NCBI GenBank assembly: GCA_032622095.1
Contig: CP136069.1
Span: 45,300,194-45,364,193, forward strand
Direction: 5' to 3'
Length of the DNA: 64,000 bases
Source of the DNA: Siphonodentalium dalli
Lineage: Eukaryota > Mollusca > Scaphopoda > Gadilida > Siphonodentaliidae
Every line of letters starts with the position of its first letter. Within the stretch, counting starts at the first letter, position 1. The position numbers were made by a program, and so were the translations under genes. Shown piece after piece: positions 1 through 13,009 of the stretch. The notes under the pieces were generated by a model, which made no database searches, had not been told where the DNA came from, and saw nothing but the letters and a program-made list of their open reading frames with translations.

Positions 1-150
1 TGTGCCGATGCATTCAACTCTATATGCGAGTCTCCCATAAGAGATTGCACTGGCTGTCAAGGTCAAGGTAGATATATATAAGGAGCCATACATATATAAG
101 AGAATGCATTGGCAGAGGGTTTTTGCAAAATTTCAAGAAGGGTTAGGCTG
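1..150. mobile_element. Truncated TTAA-family element with degenerate hairpins
   Basis: It matches the right half of the PB3 family (see 28963-29225): GCGAGTCTCCCATA, a GTCAAGGTA spacer, and TATATAAGAGAATGCATTGG, followed by a TTTTTGCAAAATTTCA end. The stems are decayed, and the window starts inside the element. Confidence 0.6.
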
Positions 151-261
151 GCGTTTAACATAATTATGTCAACTGTTAAAAACCAGAACAGAAATTGTTT
201 TTAGATCTTTTAAACATTTAAAAATTGGGCGATGACTAATTTTGACATAACAAATACACAG

Positions 262-1880
262 GGGCCAATCTAGAGGGCAACTTGGAAGAAATTTCTCCCT
301 AAAATATGTCACTTCTCCCTATTTTTGTCCCAGGGAGAAGTGACTTCTCTCTCATATACCAGCATGAATATGTCCCAACAGGATATTTAAAGTATATTAA
401 ATGATTAAATGGTTTTATAAATGGACTCTTGTATTGCATGAGCCATAGGAGGTTGATTTTGGGGGTGTAAATTGAACTTTAGGCCTAAACAAAAAAGACG
501 TTTGTTTCCGCTAACCCGACACACCCTATTTTAAACCCCCGACCCTAAACTTTTTATTGCCATTGCAAAAAAAAAAAAATTTACCAACAAAAAATAAAAA
601 CAAAAAATTATTTAAATTGTTATTCAATTCATATCATAACAAGATGCAAAACATTTCGATATATTGACATAAGAAATTTAAGTTTACAAAAAGATTTAAG
701 TTTAACAGTTGGAATCATACTGTAAAGTATGTTGGGCTTTATCTAGCTTTCATCTGTGAAAACTTCAAATAGTTTCAGTTCAGGTTTGTTATCATTCAGC
801 CTTCAGACTTCAGTATTTCAATCAAATACAGTACAGGAACATTAACAATTTGATCGAATCAACCTGGTTATCAGATGGGATCTCATAATACCAAATGAAT
901 AATTAATATAGAGATTAGTACTATAAATAGTAATTACTAAACTTAATAGACATTGTTTCTGTACCACATGTAGTATATTATGTATGTGTCTTACTTGAAT
1001 TTTATAAAATAGCCAATTATATGAATTAGAGTGATAATGGCAAGTCTCATTTCAAGAAGGATAAGCATAATCCATTGAACCAAAAGATATCTGACAATAA
1101 GTTATAAGCATTTCCAATCCATACATATATAAAAAAAATCCAAAGTTATGCTTAAGAAACTTGATCAAATTGACCTCTCAGTAAAATTCAAAATACTGAC
1201 TCAAAGTGCCCTAGATTAGCTCTAAATGCAATGGATTTTCAAAAAATTTCCAGGGGGAGAACCCCCACCATCAGCAGGGGGTCATCCCTCCCAAACCTTC
1301 CTCCGCTCAGGCCTTCAGGTTATGCCGTCGTCATATCATTGCCCAAAATCAGGTGTCCCCAAAAAATACCTAGATCCTTCACTGAATGCAGAGGAGAAGG
1401 TAGTGTTGTGAAGCCATCATTAAGAGATCGGTACAAGACGGTCACTCCAATATGTGAACAGTGCAGTGGCGCTGGACTGGCTCCAATTGTCGCCAGACCA
1501 TATGGGAAATATTAGGATTATCAAAGACTATATTAGTATATAGACTGGTATATATGTAAATATTAAAGCATATGTAAGATTGAATTGGAGTTTCTAGTTC
1601 CTCTGTCATCTGGGTTAACCTGATTGGGGCTAAGAAGTGCATAGTTTGGGTTATTGACAAGTATTTATATACAATTATTTTTAAAGATACTGAAAAAAAG
1701 AGTTAAGCCTACCTACCTACCCTAATTTTTTTCAGCTCGTTAGCGGAAACAAATGTATATTTTTTTAGGCCTTAGCCATTGCTCCCTGATTACAGTCCAT
1801 TTCTTCCTAATAACCAAACAAGGAGAAGTGACTTCTCCAAATGTGAAACCTCTAAGCTGGTCCCTGCTAATATCACTAGA
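262..1880. repeat. Dispersed repeat with GGGAGAAGTGACTTCTCCC motifs, split by a nested transposon
   Basis: The two halves (262-478 and 1772-1880) match continuous copies at 36735-37100 and, in reverse, 20835-21430. Shared landmarks are CACTTCTCCCTATTTTTGTC, GGGGTGTAAATTGAACTT and CCCTGATTACAGTCC. The family carries self-complementary GAGAAGTGACTTCTC motifs. Its superfamily is unknown. Confidence 0.7.
482..1771. mobile_element. Harbinger-like element, 1.29 kb, TSD TTA
   Basis: The ends form TIRs of about 33 bp: GGCCTAAA, a variable A-rich stretch, then TTTGTTTCCGCTAAC on each side in opposite orientation. Flanks are TTA at 479-481 and 1772-1774. Copies of the host repeat at 20.9 kb and 36.98 kb supply the uninterrupted site. 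A 3-bp TWA duplication with TIRs starting GG suits PIF/Harbinger. No transposase is recognisable, so it is probably non-autonomous. Confidence 0.7.
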
Positions 1881-2780
1881 TGGCAAAGAATATTTTCAAA
1901 TTATAATTCATCAATTTCATGATAAATCTCCAAAATCAGGCTCCGATTAGAAGACCAGGTTTTCTTCATCTTTTATGCAACAATATTGAGATGGCATGTC
2001 ACTCCTTTGTTCATTGAGTCCAGTTTATAGGATAATGAATGGTTATTCCTGAGAAATACATTATTTTACAAACAATTGTCCATTATTTTAATAACGGATG
2101 TTCAATATCCAAATTAATGAAGTTATTTTACTGTGGAAAATTTCATTTTATATGACTTACATGCATGATACCATCATGTCTGATTGATTGCTAGAAACAT
2201 GTCAGAACCTATAGAACCTCGTCAGTCGTAAGGTGTGTCTAACTTCAATTTTCAGGCATGTAGTTTCACGTATAGATAGGCATTGAATTTTCAACTGTTA
2301 AAATTTCTCAAAATTTCTCTAATTCCGTTCCGGGGTGGCATCTTGTAGCACTGTTCAATACACCTATTAAAACTAATACATAATTTACATGTAAATGTAG
2401 TCCTTCGATCTTCGTATAACAATCTCAATCAACACGATCGCCAAATCTCTGATTAGGCACACCGCATGCACCAATCATTCAATTTATTTATAATTCTCCA
2501 CCAAATCCCAAATATGCCACGTAAATAATGTAATACAAATGCCGAAATGGCCATAATTTATTAAATAATTGTTTACAGATCCGGCGACCTACCTCTAAAA
2601 ATGCCGCCCTCAAATAAAAAAAAATGCAATTTTTTTATATTTTTTTTTCTGCCTCCGATCAGTGGTATTTTTTCTAAAACTCTTGTCAATAAAAATTAAA
2701 ATCCCATGGTGAATGAAAGAAACAAATTGTCTGATCTGTGTTTCCTCTAACTTGAACAACCCTGTCTAGAACCTCCTGAC
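1881..2780. other. No gene seen
   Basis: AT-rich sequence. Bases 1872-1975 resemble 17655-17760 (shared AAAGAATATTTT, then CAAGATAAAT-like text and CAGATTTTCTTCATCTT), so this is a low-copy repeat rather than a gene. Confidence 0.5.
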
Positions 2781-2830
2781 TCAAATCCATTTTCATGTGG
2801 CTGAACCTGGCTATTATCTTTCAAAAGATA

Positions 2831-3150
2831 CGCCTATCAGAGTTAGTAGCATGTTCTTCATCAAATTCATTCAAATCCAGAAAGTATTCAATTATATTAA
2901 CATTGTAAAAGTTCTGACGCCTATCAGAGTTAGTAGCATGTTCTTCATCAAATTCATTCAAATCCAGAAAGTATTCAATTATATTAACATTGTAAAAGTT
3001 CTGATGCCTATCAGAGTTAGTAGCATGTTCTTCATCAAATTCATTCAAATCCAGAAAGTATTCAATTATATTAACATTGTAAAAGTTCTGACGCCTATCA
3101 GAGTTATCAGCATATTCTTCATCAAATTCATTCAAATTTATAAGTTCTTC
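2831..3150 (-). repeat. 87-bp tandem repeat, open reading frame on the minus strand
   Basis: Three and a half copies of an 87-bp (29-codon) unit. On the minus strand it stays open and encodes an acidic repeat, NFYNVNIIEYF plus LDLNEFDEEHAT. One relative with a start-like leader lies at 14340-14560. It may be a decayed coding exon. Confidence 0.75.
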
Positions 3151-3180
3151 AATATGAGTTATTTCAGTGAATCAAGATAG

Positions 3181-5345
3181 CGTGGTTCACTTTGAAAGTC
3201 ATTATCGTATAGCAATAACATTCCATCGCGTGTTTGGTTTGTTGAATCAAAGTTACTATAGTGCTAAATTTGAAAATCTATCAGCGACTATTCATCATGC
3301 AGTGTCAACCAGCGAAATTGTTTGCACTACAAAATGGGACCCAAAGTGAGTGGTAATGGCAGCTCACAGACGTTATAAAAACACTGGGCGGAACTATCTA
3401 TCAGGTGTTTCATTTGTTGTTCTTTGTAAGTTATTACCAAATTCTAAATCATTCATATATTTGAATGCCACGATGCCACATTCAGATCACCATTATTTAG
3501 TAACTCAAAAAAGACAACCCAGTCGGTAATTTAGACCGCTCTTTATTGTCTACAACTTTTGGAAGACGGAAGGATGGGCGTTCTTTATATTTAAATGTCA
3601 CAATACCGCATACAAAATCACCCATGACACCTCGAAATAGATCACGTTCATAAATCAGAACGCTCTTTATTGTCTTCCGTGACGAAAGCATGGACACTCT
3701 TTATTAGAGGCACTCATTGGATTTTTTCTAGGCTACAACAATTAAAAACTTCCTCTCTTGAAAGTCAATATCTGCCACCAAAACGTAAAATAAAACTAAA
3801 ACAAAAAACAAACACAAAAACAATGCCCGGCTAGCCATCAATTAAAAAAAAAGTCTATTGTGTATTTGAGTTAATTCTTTTGTTTACGTACTATCTGATC
3901 GTATCTCGGCTGGAAGGATTTTAGCAAGCGGTCCGCGATCGTGCACTTCTCCACACAAAAGACTTTGTGTGAAGAAATAAGAGAGGAACATGACTAATAT
4001 GAGCCATCATGATACATGTACTAGTATAATAACCGCACCTTTTATTCACACCCCATTTGTGTTTAATTGTACTCCTATAGTGCACAACGGCATGCACTAG
4101 TGTACAAACTAGCTTCCGAAATTTGTACAATACAACAAAGAAGAAGCTAGAAGGCCAAACTTGTAGTCTTTCAGAAACAGTTCAATTTAGTTTCGCACTA
4201 TCATCCAATCATTGCATTTCTGCATAAATTAATCTCATATCACACGATTTTTATTGCTTCAAAGTACAATTAGCCATCATAATTCATTATATAATCTAAC
4301 ATTCTATCAAAACCAGTTCATAATAAGCACATTCAAACAGGTTTAATCAATGATGGCCATTTATTGTATAAAGGTGATTAACCGGATACTGCGATATTTA
4401 TATGTAATTTATCAACTCGTTATGTGATTGGCGGAATTATTTCAAGCTCTGCCCACCGCTGTCACCGGTAAGTAAATCAGGTAAACTAACCGTGCAGCTG
4501 ATCGCCCAAGTGACCGCATTGTAGTCATGTGGTTGCACCAATCAGTCACGACTTGCACTTCGGATAATTCCGCTATTTTTTTATATCATAATAATAAAAT
4601 TATTACCTGCTTGATTTTGAATTTTCTTGGCGAAATGGGTCTGTTAGACATATATAATTAGTATTATTACGATAAAAACAATTTTTTTTTGACAAAATAA
4701 TTCCTTAAAACAAATGACCAGGAAATGAAGGAATACAAGTTTGGACACTTACATGTAGCTAGTACAAACATTGGTTTATTATTATCTTGAGAAAGATACT
4801 GTTTGTGTAATTTGGATCACTTCTTCCAGAATCTTCCAGAAGGGATGTTTTGTTCAGCAACTGCTTTGAACTGGATTATAACAAAAGGTGTCTGATTAGA
4901 TAACTGAATGCTTATTTAACACATTGCGCAATGGTGACTTCAGAGATTACAGCACTGACATTTTGTTTTTACATCGATCATTGCGCTGAATTGGACTCTT
5001 ATTTTTACGACCGATGTCCATACTGAACACTAATTAGATAAACGTACACGATAGTAGTGTATTGTCAGTGACAATTTGTCACCAATACAGTTTTAATCAT
5101 CCTGTAACAATGAATGAGCCGTCACAAAACAGCTGCTCAGAGTATAATGTATAGACAAGAAATTTTTAGTGAGAATGCACTTGAGGGAATTCGGGACCAG
5201 ACAATTTGGTCGGAATGGAGAGTGATTCGGTTTATAGAGGGTCTGCTTTGGAGAGATTTAACTGTAATTAAAGACAAAAAACAACTTTTCCTGCCAAAAT
5301 GAATCTATTTGAACTAATAATAAATAAAACGACCCCTACTTTATT
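3181..5345. other. No gene seen; small inverted-repeat element at about 4428-4573
   Basis: No convincing coding sequence. Near 4429 GCGGAATTAT and near 4562 ATAATTCCGC form an inverted pair about 140 bp apart, as in a small MITE. The rest is AT-rich unique-looking DNA. Confidence 0.35.
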
Positions 5346-5347
5346 TC

Positions 5348-6130
5348 AGTCACTGAACTCAGACTGAACAAAGATACCCTACCACGCAAACGCCCTCTAA
5401 AGGCCAAAAGACGTACAATACGTCACAGTATTGATGCACCAAGCACAAGCACAAACAATCTAACAAATATACTCAACATTGCCAAAGCCCTGGCCAGTAT
5501 ACAACTCCCTAATACTGGCCAATAACTTAGTGGTACACCCCTCAGAAACCCGACAGGACATAAACATCAAACACTTGACATTAGCACTCAACAAACAGTT
5601 TATAAAAAAATAAACCCCCACCAACTATATTTTTAAACTCTTGCACCAAGAATCCATCAACTCATTAGGGATACATCAAATGCTCACACACTGACTCAGA
5701 CATCGAGAACAACCAATACTCGATGTCGGCGAAACAATACAAAACTGGATTATCCAACTAAGGACTAAATATCCAGAGGGCATGAACAGGTCAGACACCT
5801 TATGGTGAATAATATTAATCTCTTCTTCATACACAACCTGTTCCACGTAGTTACCAGCGTTACCCAAAGAGAAAATGACCCCCTAAATATATGAGGGTCT
5901 GACGACAGGCCAGTCAACTTACATCGTACTCAAGGATAGATGGTTAACATATAGCCACTGGAAGCGGAACAAATCGGAGAACATACCCTACGCAAGCCCC
6001 CAAGCACATGAAGACATAATTCTAGAACATGGACGAAATCGGACAAACAATGCCCATCTATAGTCTACAATAGAACTCTTCCAACATAATTGCTAGTGCA
6101 CATAAGCACATACGTCGTCTCTCCATTTAA
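5348..6130 (+). pseudogene. Decayed coding-like fragments, A/C-skewed, unidentified
   Basis: After TTATTTCAG at 5341-5349 a frame reads 58 codons to a stop, with RKRPLKAKRRTIRHS and ILNIAKALASIQLPNTG. Near 5700 another short frame reads ILDVGETIQNWIIQL. The strand is rich in A and C and poor in G, unlike its surroundings. A related sequence lies near 9960-10040 (TTLRHNTLDDRPSPSHTLPR). I do not recognise the family; an old retroelement or other integrated element is possible. Confidence 0.3.
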
Positions 6131-6137
6131 TGTAACA

Positions 6138-6245
6138 AGACAGTCAATGACTGGGGTCGCTCACCAGACTGCAAAGACTGATTAGACTGGGACTCTGGAG
6201 ACCACAACAGTCAGAACTTTTCATAATCACTTTAAAAGAAGTAGA
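6138..6245. repeat. Dispersed repeat (AGACAGTCAATGACTG family), fragment
   Basis: Shared with 33784-34180 and 59954-60400: GTCGCTCACCAGACT, GACTGGGACTCTGGAGAC and AGTCAGAACTTTTCATAA. Confidence 0.75.
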
Positions 6246-6274
6246 TATCTAAAGAGTTAAATCTAAAACAAAAA

Positions 6275-6800
6275 ATTTGGAGTTATGTCCCTGGCCCCGC
6301 CCACATTTGACCCAGTGACCTGATTTGAACAAATCTGAACCCCAGTCACCCAAGGATCCTTCATACCAAATATGAACCCATATAGCCTGATGGTATTTGA
6401 GAAGAAGTCACTTTAAGAATACTATGGAGGGAAAGAGTTATGGCCCTGGCTTCGCAACTATTTCAAGTAAACTCATTTGAACAAATCTGAATGTGAGTCA
6501 CCTAGGGAACATCCACACCAAATATGAAAACCATTCGGTCTTATTGTTCTGAAGATGTTTAAAAGAATTACTATGGTGGGAAAGAGTTATGGCCCTGGCT
6601 TCGCAACTATTTGACCCAGTGACCGCATTTGAACAAATCTGAATGAGAATCACCTAGGGAACATCCACACCAAATATGAACCCATTTGGTCTTATGGTTC
6701 CAGAGGAGAAGATGTTCAAATAATTGTTGTCAGATGGATGGACGGACAGACGATGGACGGACGAGGAGTGATGACTATAGCTCCGCCGGAGCACAGGTAG
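6275..6800 (+). mobile_element. SINE-like repeat ending in GACG-rich tail
   Basis: Shares TTTGACCCAGTGACC, TTGAACAAATCTGAA, AGAGTTATGGCCCTGGCTT and GTGATGACTATAGCTCC with copies at 9290, 35740 and 61995. This copy has a decayed 3' end. Confidence 0.7.
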
Positions 6801-8800
6801 GGTGGCTGGTTGATAATTAAATCTCTTATCTCCGCCCCTATTTGAACAAACGTGAATCCCCATCTATGAGATCCATTCATTTGAACTGAACTGAACTGAT
6901 TTTCCTAAAATGACCCCAAATCTGAAAAAATCTAAACCCCAGTCACCGAAGGACCATCCATACCAAACATAATCTAAATAGTCCAGATGGTTCTTGAGAA
7001 GAAATTGTTTTAAGAATTACTATGGAAGGAAAGAGTTATGGCCCTGACTTCTCACATATTTGACCTGATGAACTCATTTGAACAAATCTGAATGTGAGTC
7101 ACCTGGGGGACATCCACACCTAAATATATAAACCCATTTGGTCTTTAATATGTATCTGGAGAAGAAAACAATTGATGGACGGATAGAGACATAATGACAG
7201 ATGGATGGATGGGAGAACAGTCTGACATAGAGACTGACAAATTCAATCCAATATACCCCCCAAGTTTTCTTTGCAAAATCATGGTATAATGAGTTCAACT
7301 GGATACTGGTGGTTAAGAACATAATATTCGAACAGACAAGCCTGAACATAGTGTCTGACATTTGCAGAATGAGGTCACCAAAGGGTGAATTTAATGACAC
7401 AATCCTGCAATGCGGGCTAGCATCACCAAATTCACCCTCTGGGGACCTCATTCTGTGTAGGCCTCAACTGCTATGGGAGACATAGCATTAGATTGAAGTT
7501 CTCCAGTTAAAGTTGGTGATGTGCACCCATTGGGCACCTCAATTATGCATTTTATATTCACAAATTAGGGGATATAGAAACTAAACAGAAGAGCTAAAGT
7601 AAGTAAAAATGTCAATTTAAGTGCCTATATACTTCCCAGAAGATGAGGCCTAAGCAGAATGAGGACCCTGGCTAGTGTATTTGGTGATGCTAGACTGCTG
7701 TGCAGGGTAGCATAACTAAATTCACCCTCTGGGGACCTCATTCTGCAAATGTCAGATAGAAGACAAATTTAATCCAATATATACCCCCCCCCATTTTTCT
7801 TTGAATATTAGTCGTATGATTTCATCTGGATAAGTGGTGATTAAAACAATAATATGAAATGGCCAAACCTGAATTTAGTATGTCTGACATTTGCAGAATT
7901 AGGTCCCAAAAATGTGGATTTAATGACAATATTCTGTAAGGCAGGCTAGCATCACCAAATTCATCCTCAATCTGATTAGGCCTCAATGGCCAATAAAACC
8001 AAGGAACAGATTGAAGTCCTACAGTTGAAGTTGGTGATACACACCCATTGAGCACCTCAATTATGCATTTTATCTTCTGCAAATTAGGGGGACATTGAAA
8101 CTGAACAGGTGGAAAAAGTGACTAAATCAAACTGTCAATTTGATACTTAGGATACTTCCAAGAAGATGAGGACTAAGCAGAATTAGGTCCCTGGCAGGTG
8201 TATTTGGTGATGCTAGCATGCTGTATGGAATAGCAACACTAAATTCACCATCTGGGGACCTCACTATGTAAATGTCAGACACACTATTTCCAGACTTGAA
8301 GAAATCAAAGCCATTCACAGTATCATTGAATGTCAGTCATTAAATTGCCACAGATATGTTTAGATTAGAATAATACATGTCATCTGGCCAGTTTATATAA
8401 TTAATGACCTGTACCTTTACAGATATATATGCCTCTGTGGTGAGAATCTGAGGTATTAAATTGAGAGGTGATATGGCTTGGAAGGGATGTTGGTTGATGG
8501 CAGAGTTGGGCCTGGGCCATATGGGAGGGGGTAGGTGGGGGAGGGTGGAATGTTTCCATAATTTCATTAAAGAGTAAAGTTTCATAACTCTGCAGATGTT
8601 ATATATAATGGTGTCACTTTTTCAAATTTTAAAACATGTTTAAAAAAAAATTGTCCCAGAAGATGAAGCCTAAGCAGAATAAGGTAATTGAGGTGTATTT
8701 GGTGATGCTAGCCTGTTGTATGGGGTAGCAACACTAAATTCACCATCTGGGGACTTCATTCTGCAAATGTCAGACACACTATGTCCAGGCTTGGAGAAAT
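6800..8800. repeat. Composite of dispersed repeats and palindromic MITE halves
   Basis: The stretch from CAGGTAGGGTGG onward parallels 60610-61570. It then holds five copies or half-copies of the palindromic GCAGAATGAGGTCCCCAGAG family (7360-7453, 7655-7750, 7890-7980, 8165-8275, 8660-8775). No gene is seen. Confidence 0.65.
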
Positions 8801-9289
8801 GAACAATGGACTATTCCTTGTAGACTCTGGTAGTTGTTTAGCTAATGTCATGTCTTGTAATGACAGATGGTAAACTGGTCTGAAGCAAGCAGTATTCAGC
8901 AAGAGGATCCAGTGACCACACTATGATAAATTGGCTTTTTCAATAATACAGGCTAGAGTGTCCTCTTAAAAATTAATAGTGCATAGCAAAGGGGTGTGAA
9001 TTATAAAGGGCCATAACTCTGTTAAAATATATCGGATCAAACCCATATTTTAACTTGATCTGTATATAAGTGTCAAAAATTCATATACCAAATTTGGTGT
9101 TGATCAGATGAAAAATGTTTGAGTAATCCTGTCTTGGATGAATTCTATATCAAAACAAGAGTGGAAGGGGTTAAATAAACAATACCAAAATCCATACAGA
9201 TGAAGAACATGCTAAGAAAAATCTAGGTAAGAAATATGAGGCTGTGATGTGTCCTAAACAAAAATTAAAGGTCAAAATGCAAAAATTAA

Positions 9290-9857
9290 TTTTTTTGTTT
9301 TTAAAGTTATGTCCCTGGCTCTGTCCCTATTTGACCCAGTGACCCCATTTGAACAAATCTGAACCCCAGTCACCCAAGGTATCTCTGTACCAAATATAAG
9401 CTAAATCGGCCAAATATTTTTTTAGAAGAAGTCATTGTAAGAATTACTATGAGTTATGGCCCTGGTTTCTCAAGTAATTGACCGGGTGACCTCATTTGAA
9501 CAAATCTGAACACCAGTCACCCAAGGACTCTCCATACCAAATATTAGCTAAATTGGCCCAATGGTTATGGACAAGAAGTTGTTGTAAGAATTACTATGGA
9601 GGAATAGAGTTATGGCCCTGGTTTCGCAACTATTTGACCCAGTGACCTCATTTGAACAAATCTGAATGAGAGTCACCTAGGGAACATCCACACCAAATAT
9701 GAACCAATTTGGTATGATGGTTTCAGAGGAGAAGATGTTTAAAAAAAAGTTGACGGACGGACAGACGGACGGACAGACGGACAGACGGACGGACGGACGA
9801 CGGACGAGGAGTGATGACTATAGGTCCACCGGAGACTTCGTCTCAGGTGAGCTAAAA
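9290..9857 (+). mobile_element. SINE-like repeat with full 3' tail
   Basis: Two internal monomers (TTTGACCCAGTGACC, TTGAACAAATCTGAA), then a GACG/GACA microsatellite at 9753-9806, then a hairpin end (CCACCGGAGAC, GTCTCAGGTG) and AGCTAAAAA. The same architecture occurs at 35740-36126 and 61995-62550. Confidence 0.8.
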
Positions 9858-10230
9858 ACCTTACATCTGTACTCAAACAAACCGTTTACTAACAGAGAAT
9901 ACACCAAACACACATACCACAACAAACCATTATTAGGAAAAACCCATAAAATCCCAAAACAGGATTTCCCCTACACCACACTACGTCACAATACACTTGA
10001 CGATCGACCTTCACCTTCACATACACTCCCACGCACAAACAATTAGACAACACACAATCACGTGATTGAAAATGGACACCACGCGCCTTTCTACACAAAT
10101 AGATACGGAAAACCAAGTTTAAACATCTATTCATGCCCACTACGGATGAATATCTACAAGAACTAAACTTGCAACGCAAATAACATATCCAACAGGCAAA
10201 ACAACCACCACAAACACCACCAGTGTACAC
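9858..10230 (+). other. A/C-skewed stretch with coding-like end
   Basis: G-poor on the plus strand. A frame ends at a stop near 10046 with TTLRHNTLDDRPSPSHTLPR, resembling the fragment at 5348-5526. No family is recognised. Confidence 0.3.
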
Positions 10231-10249
10231 AAACAACCTCAATTCACAG

Positions 10250-10690
10250 TACGTTCCCCGAACGTATTGTGACGTCACAGATAAGTACCAAACCGGAATA
10301 TCCCCCCAGTATTTATCCATGAACTCTAATTATTGCGAACTCATGTTACCTAAAAGTACATGTGACCGTTACCACATAAATAATAATTCCCCCTACGCAT
10401 TATGACGTCACAGAAAAGTACCAAAACGGGAAATCCCCTCTGAAGTTCCATTAATAATATGAACTTCTACGACTTCCAAAATTAAAAGCTAATAAAGTCA
10501 GTCCGAATTAGTTAATAACCCTTATATATACCCTAATCTATTGTGACGTCATAGACAAACAAAATGTGAACTTACCTAAAAGTACATGTAACCTTTGCCC
10601 AAAAATACATTTTGGGTTTACCCAAAAAAGGTCAAGGTCAGACCAAAGGTCATCACCCCGGTCACCCGGAATTTCTCTATATAAACGCGA
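10250..10690 (+). promoter_or_regulatory. Promoter-like block: three CRE sites, three AGGTCA half-sites, TATA box
   Basis: Palindromic TGACGTCA occurs at 10270-10277, 10403-10410 and 10544-10551, each inside an imperfect tandem unit of 133-141 bp that also has AAGTACCAAA. AGGTCA follows at 10629, 10635 and 10647, and TATATAAA at 10678-10685. TGACGTCA is the CREB/ATF site and AGGTCA a nuclear-receptor half-site. No gene is identified downstream, only a short frame to 10806, so this may be the control region of an old mobile element. Confidence 0.4.
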
Positions 10691-11189
10691 GAGCACATGA
10701 CCTCGACCCACTTACTCAGAAAAAATTATCGATTGATGATCGTGACAAACACCTGAAGAGCTTAACCCAAGCGAAATCAGTAAAACCACTAAACTATAAA
10801 ACATAGTACTAGTATACCACATACTTATCACCTAAGTTATCATACTTAACAAGCAACTTACGAGAACTCAACTCGACCAACACTATACTAAGACAGTTAG
10901 GCTTCCTTTGCTAAACTTTAATCTAATAATAAATACAATTGAGTGTACTAGATGAAAACAACAGCTATAAGTTTTTGTTTGTTTGTTTGGCCATCGTTTG
11001 ACAACAGCTCAAAACAATTTAGTTTTTTTTAACTTTTTTTTTCTGCTCAAGAACATGTCACCTAATTTTGACTCACAGATTTGAAATTAAATTATAACTA
11101 TAGAACAGAAAAGATGCAAATCTGTGGCATTTAATTTTTTTTTTTCATGTTGTGAAAAACTAAGATTTCTATGAGGGAAGAACAATTTT

Positions 11190-12850
11190 TCACCTCAATG
11201 TCATCTTAATCAAGTTTAGGCTCAAAAATATTTGCGAACAAGATTTCTTAACCGGGAATATCTTGGTGATCAACAAAATCATCACCATAATCTTGAGTAT
11301 CATCATTAATATTGAATTGAGAAGACAACTTTTACCAATGAAACTATAAAACAAACTGGAAAACACAAGTCTATATTTATCACATCTTACAATATATATA
11401 CTAGTATAAGATTTCCAAAAGTAAACTGTTACAATAATATCATCAGTGTTTAAATTATTTGACTGTTTTTCATTCAAACTGAGATCAACAAAATCATCAC
11501 CATAAACTTGAGTATCATCATTAATATTGAATTGAGAAGACAACTTTTACCAATGAAATTATAAAACAAACTGGAAAACCCAAGTCTATATTTATCACAT
11601 CTTACAATATATATACTAGTATAAGATTTCCAAAAAGTAAACTGTTACAATAATATCATCAGTGTTTAAATTATTGACTGTTCTTCATTCAAACTGAGAT
11701 CAACAAAATTATCACCATAAACTTGAGTATCGTCTTCAATATTTAATCGAGAAGACATGTTTTACCAATGAAACTATAAAACAAACTGGAAAACCCAAGT
11801 CTATATTTATTTGACTGTTCTTCATTCAAGCTGAGATCAACAAAATTATCACCATAAACTTGAGTATCGTCTTCAATATTTAATCGAGAAGACATGTTTT
11901 ACCAATGAAACTATAAAACAAACTGGAAAACCCAAGTCTATATTTATTTGACTGTTCTTCATTCAAGCTGAGATCAACAAACAAAATTATCACCATAAAC
12001 TTGAGTATCGTCTTCAATATTTAATCGAGAAGACATGTTTTACCAATGAAACTATAAAACAAACTGGAAAACCCAAGTCTATATTTATTTGACTGTTCTT
12101 CATTCAAGCTGAGATCAACAAAATTATCACCATAAACTTGAGTATCGTCTTCAATATTTAATCGAGAAGACATGTTTTACCAATGAAACTATAAAACAAA
12201 CTGGAAAACCCAAGTCTATATTTATTTGACTGTTCTTCATTCAAACTGAGATCAACAAAATTATCACCATAAACTTGAGTATCGTCTTCAATATTTAATC
12301 GAGAAGACATGTTTTACCAATGAAACTATAAAACAAACTGGAAAACCCAAGTCTATATTTATTTGACTGTTCTTCATTCAAACTGAGATCAACAAAATTA
12401 TCACCATAAACTTGAGTATCGTCTTCAATATTTAATCGAGAAGACATGTTTTACCAATGAAACTATAAAACAAACTGGAAAACCCAAGTCTATATTTATT
12501 TGACTGTTCTTCATTCAAACTGAGATCAACAAAATTATCACCATAAACTTGAGTATCGTCTTCAATATTTAATCGAGAAGACATGTTTTACCAATGAAAC
12601 TATAAAACAAACTGGAAAACCCAAGTCTATATTTATTTGACTGTTCTTCATTCAAACTGAGATCAACAAAATTATCACCATAAACTTGAGTATCGTCTTC
12701 AATATTTAATCGAGAAGACATGTTTTACCAATGAAACTATAAAACAAACTGGAAAACCCAAGTCTATATTTATTTGACTGTTCTTCATTCAAACTGAGAT
12801 CAACAAAATTATCACCATAAACTTGAGTATCGTCTTCAATATTTATATTT
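11190..12850 (-). repeat. Tandem array, 137-bp unit with longer founder units
   Basis: About eight units of 137 bp (11700-12848) follow two or three longer units of about 220 bp (11190-11700). The short unit looks like the long one with about 80 bp deleted. One copy has a 4-bp insertion near 11980. On the minus strand each unit has an ATG-led stretch, MSSRLNIEDDTQVYGDNFVD, but 137 is not a multiple of three, so no frame crosses units. Confidence 0.9.
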
Positions 12851-13009
12851 ATCACATCTTACAATATATCTACTACTACATTTTCAGAATGAGGTTATGT
12901 CATATTTAAGTTGAAATTCCTTAAATATTATATTCAATTCTAGCCTAATACAATGATGGACGTAAATACCATTTAGAATACGATATTAAAATATAGGTTA
13001 CCCTCTCAA

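Noticed and set aside
11190-11543. 117-codon minus-strand ORF
   Set aside because: It lies within the tandem array; neighbouring units do not keep the frame.
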